DNA of 8,909 nt from Gammaproteobacteria bacterium. GTDB lineage: Bacteria > Pseudomonadota > Gammaproteobacteria > BMS3Bbin11. Both the position numbers and the translations under genes were made by a program. Every line of letters begins with the position of its first letter. Position 1 is the stretch's first letter. Below, one piece after another: positions 1 to 5,811 of this stretch. Below the pieces are notes generated by a model that was given only the letters and a program-made list of their open reading frames with translations, made no database searches and had not been told where the DNA came from. Location of the stretch: assembly GCA_030636465.1 (NCBI GenBank), contig DAOVWW010000042.1, positions 1 through 8,909 on the forward strand, given 5' to 3'.

Positions 1-68
1 ACCTCCGACCTCCGACCTCCGACCTCCGACCTCCGACCTCCGACCTCCGACCTCCGACTTCAAACTTC
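1..68. repeat. Heptanucleotide tandem repeat array (CGACCTC)n, left end outside window
   Basis: Seven consecutive perfect copies of CGACCTC occupy 6-54, preceded by a partial copy (1-5) cut by the window edge. The array does not stop sharply. The next two heptamers are variants in the same register, CGACTTC (55-61) and AAACTTC (62-68), followed by a run of seven T. The stop codon of the minus-strand thioredoxin-like gene lies at 75-77, so the array sits directly behind that gene. No ORF can be supported in it. Such arrays arise by slipped-strand replication. A role (terminator, protein-binding array, mRNA 3' end) is not shown by the sequence, and no hairpin is evident. Confidence 0.95.
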
Positions 69-74
69 TTTTTT

Positions 75-1133
75 TCAATACGCATCCATCCGTCCAAAGC
101 GGTATTCCAGGTATGTTGGATATTTCTTATAAGCCCCCGTTAACACATACCTCATCACCCCTTTCAGGCGATGCTGGCCGGTGACTGAATCCAGCCTGAT
201 TATTTCCTTGCCCTCCTGATCAAAGAAGATCAGTGCAGGGGTATAGAATATTCCCAGCTTCTTCGCCCACTGACTGGCGCCCATATGATCACCACCAGGC
301 GTCAACACTGGAGTCTCTGTTGTGATGTCAAGCTGAACCACATCAAACTGATCAATCAATTCAATCATACTGCTGCTGTTTAGCGGTTCAGTATGCAGGA
401 TATCGCATGCATGGCAGTTCTTCTGTTCTAAAAACACGATCATCGGTTTCTCAGCCTTAAAATGGCTGCGATCCAGAGCATAGGGTGGCCGCATGAAGAA
501 AGGCTGAGTATTGAGGTCTTCCTGCTCAAATTTCCCGGGTGGGTCAGCTCTGTCCATATACGCTTTAAGGGTTTCTTCCTTATAAAAGCCTTCGGCCACG
601 AACTTGAGGGCAGCGCGAAAAGCATATGGTGGATAGTATCCACGCAGACGTAGTGCAATCTCGCCATCATGATCATAAAAAATAAACGAAGGAGTAAAAT
701 TTGTTTGTTCGCGTATAGCAAACTCGCGCTCCGTCATGGTCACCCCTTTTGGATCGACCACTTCACGACTGTTCCAGATGTCCAGAGCAATGACATCAAA
801 ATGCTTACGCATATATCGCTGGATATCCGGGGTCTTCAGATTAACTTCCATTAAGGCCCGGCAATAAGCACAGTCTTTCTGACCAAAATAGACCGCGATG
901 CCTGATTTTTTTTCGTCTTTAGCTTCTTTCAGATCATCGGCTAAATCCAGAAAACTAGCCTTGAACCAGGCCGGATGAATAACCTGATCAGGAACTGGCC
1001 TGTCATCAACCAGTACATCAAATTCTTTTTCGAATTCGTCGAACTCATCCGCATAGACAGGAAAGCACAGCAGCAAACAGGCAAGGAGCCCGATAAGATA
1101 GTTAGTTGTTTTGTTAATCAGGTAAATCATCAT
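75..1133 (-). CDS. Exported protein with two tandem thioredoxin-like domains (SoxW-like)
   Basis: The 352-residue product begins with a Sec signal peptide: a hydrophobic stretch at about residues 11-26 with likely cleavage after VYA at 28, so it should act in the periplasm. Two thioredoxin-like domains follow. Domain 1 (about 75-190) has CAYC at 88-91 and a Thr-Pro at 147-148 where the cis-proline of the fold belongs. Domain 2 (about 228-340) has CHAC at 240-243 and Thr-Pro at 298-299. Both resemble the SoxW/thioredoxin_2 type, with an insert before the Thr-Pro. A role in disulfide reduction or isomerisation of exported proteins is inferred, and the substrate is unknown. The start at 1133 lies inside the end of cysQ (20-bp overlap) and has AAGGG 8 nt upstream, which supports it over the adjacent second ATG. 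It is the last gene of the nudE-cysQ operon. Both CxxC pairs are intact, so both domains could be redox active. Confidence 0.88.
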   Translation of the reverse strand: MMIYLINKTTNYLIGLLACLLLCFPVYADEFDEFEKEFDVLVDDRPVPDQVIHPAWFKASFLDLADDLKEAKDEKKSGIAVYFGQKDCAYCRALMEVNLKTPDIQRYMRKHFDVIALDIWNSREVVDPKGVTMTEREFAIREQTNFTPSFIFYDHDGEIALRLRGYYPPYAFRAALKFVAEGFYKEETLKAYMDRADPPGKFEQEDLNTQPFFMRPPYALDRSHFKAEKPMIVFLEQKNCHACDILHTEPLNSSSMIELIDQFDVVQLDITTETPVLTPGGDHMGASQWAKKLGIFYTPALIFFDQEGKEIIRLDSVTGQHRLKGVMRYVLTGAYKKYPTYLEYRFGRMDAY

Positions 1134-1947
1134 TAAGGATGCCCTTAAATAGCGGTAACCAGTTATATTCAGCGTTACATACTATAAACCATGGGTTTAG
1201 TAAATTTTCTTTATTATACTGTAGCTCTTCGCCCGTCAATTTAATAACCTTGCCACCTGCCGCATTGACGACTGCATGTGCAGCTGCAGTATCCCATTCG
1301 GAAGTCAGGCCTAAGCGGGGATACAGGTCGGCTTTGCCCTCAGCGACCAGGCAGAGTTTGAAAGAACTGCCCATGCTAAGAATTTCAGCCTCACCATGCT
1401 GTGCATTGATACGATCCAGCAACAGCTCCAGGGCTTCACCACGGTGTGATCGACTGGCCACTACAGTAGGCTTTTCACCGCTGTACTGGCGGACCGAGAT
1501 AGGAGCTGTCTGGCCATCTTTTCCGGTTGCTGTAGCACCAACGCCTTCACAGCCAGTATAAAGTATCTCGTGCACCGGTGCATAAACTACACCTAGCACG
1601 GGACGGTGTTTATTTATCAGGGCAATATTTACCGTAAATTCACCGTTTCTGTTTACAAATTCTTTGGTTCCATCAAGGGGATCCACCAACCAGTATGTTC
1701 GCCATTTACTTCGCTCCTGCCAGGAGATCTCACGGGATTCTTCAGATAATACTGGCAGTTCTGGTGTTAACTTCTGCAGGGCGGCACAAATCAAATTATG
1801 TGCAGCCATATCAGCTCGGGTTAATGGTGACCCATCATCTTTATGATCAACATCGAAGTCCTGCTGATAGACATCCATAATCGTCTCACCCGCTTTGCGG
1901 GCAATAACCGCAATACTTTCGAGATAATCACCGGGTTTGTTATTCAT
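1114..1947 (-). CDS. cysQ: 3'(2'),5'-bisphosphate nucleotidase CysQ
   Basis: CysQ hydrolyses 3'-phosphoadenosine 5'-phosphate (PAP) to AMP and phosphate in the cytoplasm. This clears the by-product of PAPS reduction in sulfate assimilation and can also adjust PAPS pools. The 277-residue length fits the inositol-monophosphatase superfamily CysQ branch. Visible metal-binding motifs are SEE at 68-70, DPLDGTKEF at 89-97 (the DPxDGT signature) and WDTAAAHAV at 218-226, with the family's Asp/Lys/Thr-rich N-terminal segment at about 34-46. The start at 1947 has a good ribosome binding site, AAGGA, 5 nt upstream. It overlaps the nudE stop by 4 bp (ATGA), which suggests translational coupling. Its own 3' end overlaps the start of the thioredoxin-like gene. 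No key residue appears to be missing. Confidence 0.96.
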   Translation of the reverse strand: MNNKPGDYLESIAVIARKAGETIMDVYQQDFDVDHKDDGSPLTRADMAAHNLICAALQKLTPELPVLSEESREISWQERSKWRTYWLVDPLDGTKEFVNRNGEFTVNIALINKHRPVLGVVYAPVHEILYTGCEGVGATATGKDGQTAPISVRQYSGEKPTVVASRSHRGEALELLLDRINAQHGEAEILSMGSSFKLCLVAEGKADLYPRLGLTSEWDTAAAHAVVNAAGGKVIKLTGEELQYNKENLLNPWFIVCNAEYNWLPLFKGILNDDLPD

Positions 1948-2513
1948 GCTAATCCTTTTTTGCTACTTTGAGGTAAAACACCCAGCGCATGACCCAGTGA
2001 ATACAGTGCCAGTTGATTACTACCATCGATAAATTCATCATGCTCAAGTAATTCCCACATACGAGCCAACGGCCAGCGTATCGGCTCTATGGCTTCCGGC
2101 TCATCGCCCTGCAGGGGATCAACAGATAAATCTCTTGCCAGCATGATCGATGTCGGCCGGTTAAAATATGCAGGTGAAACAATAATTCGGCGCAGCAAAC
2201 TGATGCTCGAGCTTGCCATGCCAATTTCTTCACGCAGTTCACGCCTGGCAGCAGTTATTATATCTTCGCCCGGGTCTATGGCCCCTTTTGGAAAACCCAG
2301 TTCATAACGCTCGGTGCCTACAGCATATTCCCTGATTAGAACCAGCTCATCCCCGTCGACCGGAACGATAAGCACGGATCCCGCCGAACCGCTTTGCAGC
2401 CGTTCAAATTGTACTTCGCGGCCATTACTAAATCGCAGGTCAACCTGCTCAATATGGAACAGGCGGCTGCGTGCGACACTGGTGACAGAAAGAATTTCAG
2501 GCTTTTTCGACAT
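1944..2513 (-). CDS. nudE: ADP compounds hydrolase NudE (Nudix family)
   Basis: NudE is a cytoplasmic Nudix hydrolase. The E. coli enzyme acts on ADP-ribose, NADH and diadenosine di- and triphosphates. The 189-residue protein carries a complete Nudix box at residues 77-99: Gly77, Glu83, then REL at 91-93, Glu95, Glu96 and Gly98, matching Gx5Ex7REUxEExGU. The segment REYAVGTERYELGFPKG just before it and GDEPE at 136-140 with RWPLA after it are characteristic of NudE rather than of other ADP-ribose pyrophosphatases. It is the first gene of a minus-strand operon with cysQ (4-bp overlap). It is divergent from yrfG, the same pairing known in E. coli. No clear Shine-Dalgarno sequence precedes the start at 2513. 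Confidence 0.95.
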   Translation of the reverse strand: MSKKPEILSVTSVARSRLFHIEQVDLRFSNGREVQFERLQSGSAGSVLIVPVDGDELVLIREYAVGTERYELGFPKGAIDPGEDIITAARRELREEIGMASSSISLLRRIIVSPAYFNRPTSIMLARDLSVDPLQGDEPEAIEPIRWPLARMWELLEHDEFIDGSNQLALYSLGHALGVLPQSSKKGLA

Positions 2514-2581
2514 GGTATGTTATTAAAACTTCTCTCTGGTATATTGCCGTAGAATTCATTGCAATGAAAGGCCTGGTGAAC
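2514..2581. promoter_or_regulatory. Divergent intergenic region nudE/yrfG
   Basis: These 68 bp separate the divergent starts of nudE and yrfG and must contain, or lie close to, the promoters for both unless they are read from elsewhere. The region is AT-rich, with a TATATT near 2540 that could serve as a -10 element. I could not pair it with a convincing -35, so no precise promoter is claimed. A perfect palindrome at 2555-2568 is listed separately. Confidence 0.4.
2555..2568. promoter_or_regulatory. Perfect 14-bp palindrome, candidate operator
   Basis: TTCATTGCAATGAA is identical to its own reverse complement, with no spacer and no mismatch. It lies between divergent nudE and yrfG, 14 bp before the preferred yrfG start, where a dimeric regulator could affect one or both genes. 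It also contains the ATG at 2564, an in-frame but poorly supported upstream start for yrfG. Function as an operator is inferred from symmetry and position only. I do not recognise a named regulator's consensus. Confidence 0.4.
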
Positions 2582-3259
2582 ATGAATACACTTCAGCTAC
2601 CGTGGGCAGAAATTGATACTGTTCTACTGGATATGGACGGCACCCTGCTTGACCTGAATTTTGATACCCACTTTTGGCTCGAGCATGTTCCAGTACGGTA
2701 TGCAGAAGCAAATAAGCTTCCACTCGAGCTTGCTCGTGAAAAATTGATGCAACTTTATCACAAGGCTGAAGGGACGCTTGAATGGTATTGTGTAGATTAC
2801 TGGACTGATCAGCTTAAACTCGATATTGAGGTGTTAAAGCAGGAAGTAGATCACCTTATCCTTGTTCGCCCGGACGTACTGGACTTCCTGCAGGCTCTGA
2901 ACATAGCGGGGAAACATCGTGTGCTGGTGACTAATGCGCACGGTAAAAGTTTATCTCTAAAAATGAAGAAGACTCCCATCGGCGCACACCTTGATAAAAT
3001 AATCACTGCCCACGACATTGGACTGCCAAAGGAAGATGTTAATTTCTGGGAAAAATTACAGGATGTACAGACTTTTTCAGCCTCCAGTACATTGCTAATT
3101 GATGATAGTTTTAACGTTCTAAAGTCTGCAGAACAATTTGGCATTAAATATCTGCGCGCTATTTTACAGCCGAACTCAAAAATGGACCCAGATCCCCATG
3201 ACAGGTATATCCACATTGATCGTTTTGCAGACATCATGCCATTCGCTGAGACATTGTAG
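2582..3259 (+). CDS. yrfG: GMP/IMP 5'-nucleotidase YrfG (HAD superfamily)
   Basis: YrfG is a cytoplasmic haloacid-dehalogenase-type phosphatase. The E. coli protein dephosphorylates IMP and GMP to nucleosides. From the start at 2582 the protein has 225 residues, close to the E. coli length of about 222. HAD motif I is DMDGT at 17-21 (nucleophile Asp17, general acid Asp19). Motif II is VTNAH at 116-120, motif III is Lys150 in GLPKED, and motif IV is DD at 174-175 in LLIDDS. An in-frame ATG at 2564 would add six residues, but it sits in a palindrome without a ribosome binding site. The ATG at 2582 has AAAGG 10 nt upstream and GGTGA just before it, and its N-terminus aligns with the E. coli protein. 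It is divergent from nudE and upstream of apaG by 86 bp. Confidence 0.93.
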   Translation: MNTLQLPWAEIDTVLLDMDGTLLDLNFDTHFWLEHVPVRYAEANKLPLELAREKLMQLYHKAEGTLEWYCVDYWTDQLKLDIEVLKQEVDHLILVRPDVLDFLQALNIAGKHRVLVTNAHGKSLSLKMKKTPIGAHLDKIITAHDIGLPKEDVNFWEKLQDVQTFSASSTLLIDDSFNVLKSAEQFGIKYLRAILQPNSKMDPDPHDRYIHIDRFADIMPFAETL

Positions 3260-3336
3260 TAACCTGCAGACCTCTGGGCCATTACCAAACGCCCACATAT
3301 CTCTGCTATCATAGAGTTGCTAAATACCAGTTAACA

Positions 3337-3372
3337 GGCACTATCATGACGCAAGGCACTACCATGACGCAG
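3337..3372 (+). repeat. 18-bp tandem duplication carrying the apaG start codon and ribosome binding site
   Basis: Two adjacent 18-bp units, 3337-3354 and 3355-3372, match at 16 of 18 positions (ggcactatcatgacgcaa and ggcactaccatgacgcag). Each contains an ATG followed by the same two codons (ACG CAA or ACG CAG, Thr-Gln). Each ATG, at 3346 and at 3364, has AGG 7 nt upstream. Because the unit is a multiple of three, both ATGs are in the apaG frame. Confidence 0.9.
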
Positions 3373-3735
3373 CAAATAAATGTTGATGTCGATACTTTGT
3401 ATATCGAGTCAGAATCCTCACCGGTAAATTCACAATACGTATTCGCCTACACTATAACCATCACGAACACCGGCACTGAGGCAGCAAAACTAATGACACG
3501 TCACTGGGTTATTACTGATGCCAATGGCCATATTGAAGAAGTTCGTGGTGATGGCGTGGTCGGTGAACAACCGCATTTGAAGCCAGGTGAGGGCTTCCAG
3601 TACACCAGCGGTGCGGTACTGAAAACTCCAATTGGCACCATGTCCGGCAGTTATCAGATGGTGACCGAAAGTGGAAATAATTTTGACGCCGAGATCCCTG
3701 AATTTATTCTATCCAGTCCCCGGACTTTACACTAA
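3346..3735 (+). CDS. apaG: ApaG domain protein (Co2+/Mg2+ efflux-associated protein ApaG)
   Basis: ApaG is a small beta-sandwich (fibronectin-III-like) protein. It was named for its operon with apaH (diadenosine tetraphosphatase) in enterobacteria and linked there to Co2+/Mg2+ phenotypes. Its biochemical role is not settled. The body of the protein carries the family signature: SSPVNSQYVFAYTITITNTG, then the glycine-rich GDGVVGEQP and QYTSG segments, then TPIGTMSGSYQM. The length is 129 residues from 3346 or 123 from 3364 (E. coli about 125). Both starts have an AGG 7 nt upstream because that stretch is duplicated, and homology slightly favours 3364. No apaH or ksgA is next to it. It follows yrfG and precedes genes for exported proteins, so an operon with them is possible but unproven. 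Confidence 0.94.
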   Translation: MTQGTTMTQQINVDVDTLYIESESSPVNSQYVFAYTITITNTGTEAAKLMTRHWVITDANGHIEEVRGDGVVGEQPHLKPGEGFQYTSGAVLKTPIGTMSGSYQMVTESGNNFDAEIPEFILSSPRTLH

Positions 3736-3802
3736 ACACTGATAATAGTGCCGACATCAAAACCAGCACCCGGTCAACACCCCTCAACAAGAGTGTAAAT
3801 TC

Positions 3803-4507
3803 ATGAACTATTTCATTAACAATATTATTGCCGCCCTGTTACTGTCGGCAGCTGCTGGCCCCATTTTTGCCGCTGAAACAAATACTTACAACAGGGTCAC
3901 ATACCAGGTGACTGAACAGAAAGAAGTCCGTAATGATGAAATACGGGTCACTATGGCTGTAGAGCGTGATAGCCAGGATGCAACAAAACTTTCTGATGAA
4001 ATGAATCGTGCTATTAAAGCTGCAATTGACACGATTCATAATTACCCCAGCGTCAAAAGCAGTACCAGCGATTATTCGATACGCCCGGTTTATAGCCGTG
4101 ACAAACACCTGGACCACTGGCATGGCGTTTCCTCTATCTTACTGGTTAGCCAGAACATAAATGACATGGCGGTGCTTGTACAAAACTTACAAAAAACTTT
4201 ATTGATTAAATCCACCCGCTATAATGTATCAGCTGAGCGTAAAGACAAAATTCAGACTAGCATGATTGAAACTGCTCTGAAAAAATTTAATACTCAGGCA
4301 GAACTGATCAGCAAAAATATGGGCTTTAAGAAATATCGCCTGGTCAATCTGAATATCAACAACTCCGGCAGACCCCCGCGCCCGGTCTATGCTGCATCTC
4401 GCCTGAGCGCTACCTCAGCTGATGTAGCCGCTCCAGCTTTTGAATCCGGCACTACAATGATAAAAGTAAATATATCGGGAACGATAGAAATGGATGTCAG
4501 TCCATAA
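3803..4507 (+). CDS. Exported SIMPL-domain (DUF541, YggE-like) protein
   Basis: The 234-residue product has a short N-terminus, a hydrophobic core at about residues 7-22 and a likely signal-peptidase site near the AAE at 23-25, so it should be periplasmic or membrane-associated. The remainder fits the SIMPL/DUF541 family to which E. coli YggE (about 246 residues) belongs. An early strand pair around ITYQVTEQKEV-like residues 31-50 is followed by an alpha-helical stretch with Asp-Glu-Met-Asn-Arg, a YSIRPVY-like strand, and a C-terminal strand ending in IKVNISGTIEM. YggE has been linked to oxidative-stress protection, but no biochemical activity is established for the family. AGAGTG lies 7 nt upstream of the start. 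It is 67 bp after apaG and 32 bp before the next gene. Confidence 0.8.
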   Translation: MNYFINNIIAALLLSAAAGPIFAAETNTYNRVTYQVTEQKEVRNDEIRVTMAVERDSQDATKLSDEMNRAIKAAIDTIHNYPSVKSSTSDYSIRPVYSRDKHLDHWHGVSSILLVSQNINDMAVLVQNLQKTLLIKSTRYNVSAERKDKIQTSMIETALKKFNTQAELISKNMGFKKYRLVNLNINNSGRPPRPVYAASRLSATSADVAAPAFESGTTMIKVNISGTIEMDVSP

Positions 4508-4539
4508 AAAGCCTCAGGGGAAAGGGGAAAGTTTAAAAC

Positions 4540-4926
4540 TTGAGCGAATATGTCATGAAGCCATCAAAATCTAGTTTTCTATTGTTAGTAAGCCTGTTTC
4601 TATCAATCCCTGGTTATGCCAATCAGGCTAAAATTACTGAGGTTGATGTAACAGAAAATAACGGCAGTTTTCGCTTCGATGTCACTCTTCGACATGAGGA
4701 TGCTGGATGGGACCACTATGCTGATGGCTGGGAAGTGCTATCACCTGCCGGGGCAGTTCTTGGTAAACGGGTGCTTGCTCATCCGCACGTCAGCGAGCAA
4801 CCATTTACACGTAGCCTGTCAGGGGTAAAAATCCCACAGGAATTGAGCACTGTTTCGATCCGTGCACATGACTCAGTGCATGGCTACAATAAGAAAGTTT
4901 TTGAAGTCAGTCTGCCAGGACGCTAG
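4540..4926 (+). CDS. Small exported protein of unknown function, conserved-looking
   Basis: I do not recognise a named family. The 128-residue product has a clear signal peptide (Lys-rich start, Leu-rich core, cleavage likely after GYA), leaving a mature protein of about 100 residues that looks all-beta. Distinct stretches are GWDHYADGWEVL, a Pro-His-Val segment HPHVSEQPFTRSL, and DSVHGY near the end. Five His and three Trp in a small domain could suggest a binding face, but no metal site can be assigned. The start is uncertain. TTG at 4540 has an AAAGGGG tract 12 nt upstream. ATG at 4555 (123 residues) gives a more typical signal peptide but only a weak GAG upstream. It lies 32 bp after the SIMPL gene, probably in one transcript. 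Its stop codon overlaps that of the convergent gene at 4923. Confidence 0.75.
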   Translation: MSEYVMKPSKSSFLLLVSLFLSIPGYANQAKITEVDVTENNGSFRFDVTLRHEDAGWDHYADGWEVLSPAGAVLGKRVLAHPHVSEQPFTRSLSGVKIPQELSTVSIRAHDSVHGYNKKVFEVSLPGR

Positions 4927-5798
4927 GGTAAACGGCGAAACAGCATTAGCTGGCCATCCACAGAACGAAACATCAAATGTCCATCTGACATTCGGTATTG
5001 CATATATACCGGCTCTTTTCGGTCTGAAATTTCAGCCTTGAGTATGCTGTTTTTCAGCTCGTAGGTGCCCTTTAAATTGGCATCATTCGAACGCAAACGG
5101 AAACGTTTTTCACCCAGTTCAAGATATTCTCCGTTCACGCCTTGCCAATAACCTGTCAGTGGTGTGCTGGAAACTGCCGCAGCAACAGCCATTTCTGTAG
5201 TGGATGGCTGAAGCATCGCCTCTCTGTCAGGCACAGATGTCATGACCGAATCCTGCTCAGCAGAATTGATAATAGTGCTTTGCAAGGCAGGATGGGTAGA
5301 TCGGCCCGGTGGATCAGGCCTGTAGTATTTATCGGAATGGTTAGCGTTACCGTAATCACGTCGGTAGTAAGGCTGTTTACCGTATGCATTGCCGTTATAA
5401 GGCAAAGCATAGGGGTCTTTGTAGCTGTTTCTGAATTGGCTGCTGTAAGGATTATTGCTGTAAGGGTTTACTACTGCCGCTGAACCAGGATATCCAATAG
5501 CAGGATTCACTCCCAGTCCGTTATAACCGTTATAGGGTAAGCCATAGGAAGTACCGCCAAATAAAGAATTACCAGGCATGGGGTTACCCAGCATAGAACC
5601 TGCCAGAAGAGGGTTTGCCATACCTCCCATGCTGCCCATACTATATGGGCTCATGCCACCAGCGCCCCCACCCATCATCCACAGGAACATCTCCATCATC
5701 ACACGCATCATATCGCCCATACCATTACTTGCCTGCGCAGGCACAGAAACGCCCAGCAGACTAAATAAAATTACCGATATACGAGCAAGTCTTTTCAT
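4923..5798 (-). CDS. Exported Met/Gly- and Asn/Tyr/Pro-rich protein with C-terminal beta domain
   Basis: The function is not recognised. The 291-residue product starts with a signal peptide (cleavage likely after AQA at 23). It is followed by a striking Met/Gly segment at about 27-60, with 12 Met in 34 residues, including MMRVMMEMFLWMMGGG. Then comes a low-complexity Asn/Tyr/Pro/Gly region to about residue 165 with repeated PYNG and NPYS. A polar linker with an Ala stretch follows. The last 80 residues (about 212-291) look like a small folded beta domain: GYWQG, GEYLELGEKRFRLRS, KGTYEL, HLMFRSVDGQLMLFRR. This resembles a lipocalin-like or TGxW-type strand pattern. Met-rich exported segments can bind Cu(I), and Tyr/Asn-rich ones occur in surface matrix proteins; both are only possibilities here. 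It starts 12 bp after the speE stop, so it is probably co-transcribed with speE, with a weak GATGG before the ATG. Confidence 0.8.
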   Translation of the reverse strand: MKRLARISVILFSLLGVSVPAQASNGMGDMMRVMMEMFLWMMGGGAGGMSPYSMGSMGGMANPLLAGSMLGNPMPGNSLFGGTSYGLPYNGYNGLGVNPAIGYPGSAAVVNPYSNNPYSSQFRNSYKDPYALPYNGNAYGKQPYYRRDYGNANHSDKYYRPDPPGRSTHPALQSTIINSAEQDSVMTSVPDREAMLQPSTTEMAVAAAVSSTPLTGYWQGVNGEYLELGEKRFRLRSNDANLKGTYELKNSILKAEISDRKEPVYMQYRMSDGHLMFRSVDGQLMLFRRLP

Positions 5799-5801
5799 AC
5801 C

Positions 5802-5811
5802 ATCACGTGAT
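5802..5811. promoter_or_regulatory. 10-bp palindrome between speE and the downstream gene
   Basis: ATCACGTGAT is a perfect palindrome that fills most of the 12-bp gap and includes the last base of the speE stop codon. It sits over the ribosome-binding region of the downstream Met-rich protein gene. It may be chance or a local RNA or protein contact. No function can be assigned. Confidence 0.2.

Noticed and set aside
1..68. CRISPR array at the left edge
   Set aside because: The 7-bp units are contiguous with no spacers, so it is a simple tandem repeat.
1139..1561. 140-codon plus-strand open frame opposite cysQ
   Set aside because: It lies opposite the conserved cysQ coding sequence and shows no recognisable motif.
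2851..3312. 153-codon open frame on the minus strand opposite yrfG
   Set aside because: It is fully antisense to the well-supported yrfG gene, and its translation is rich in Cys, Arg and Ser without domain signs, typical of a shadow frame.
3736..3802. Short inverted repeat CACT/AGTG after apaG as a terminator
   Set aside because: The stem is only 4 bp, with no T-run after it. Read-through into the SIMPL gene is as likely.
5142..5483. 113-codon plus-strand open frame opposite the Met-rich protein gene
   Set aside because: It is antisense to a gene with a clear signal peptide, and its composition looks like the reverse of a low-complexity gene.
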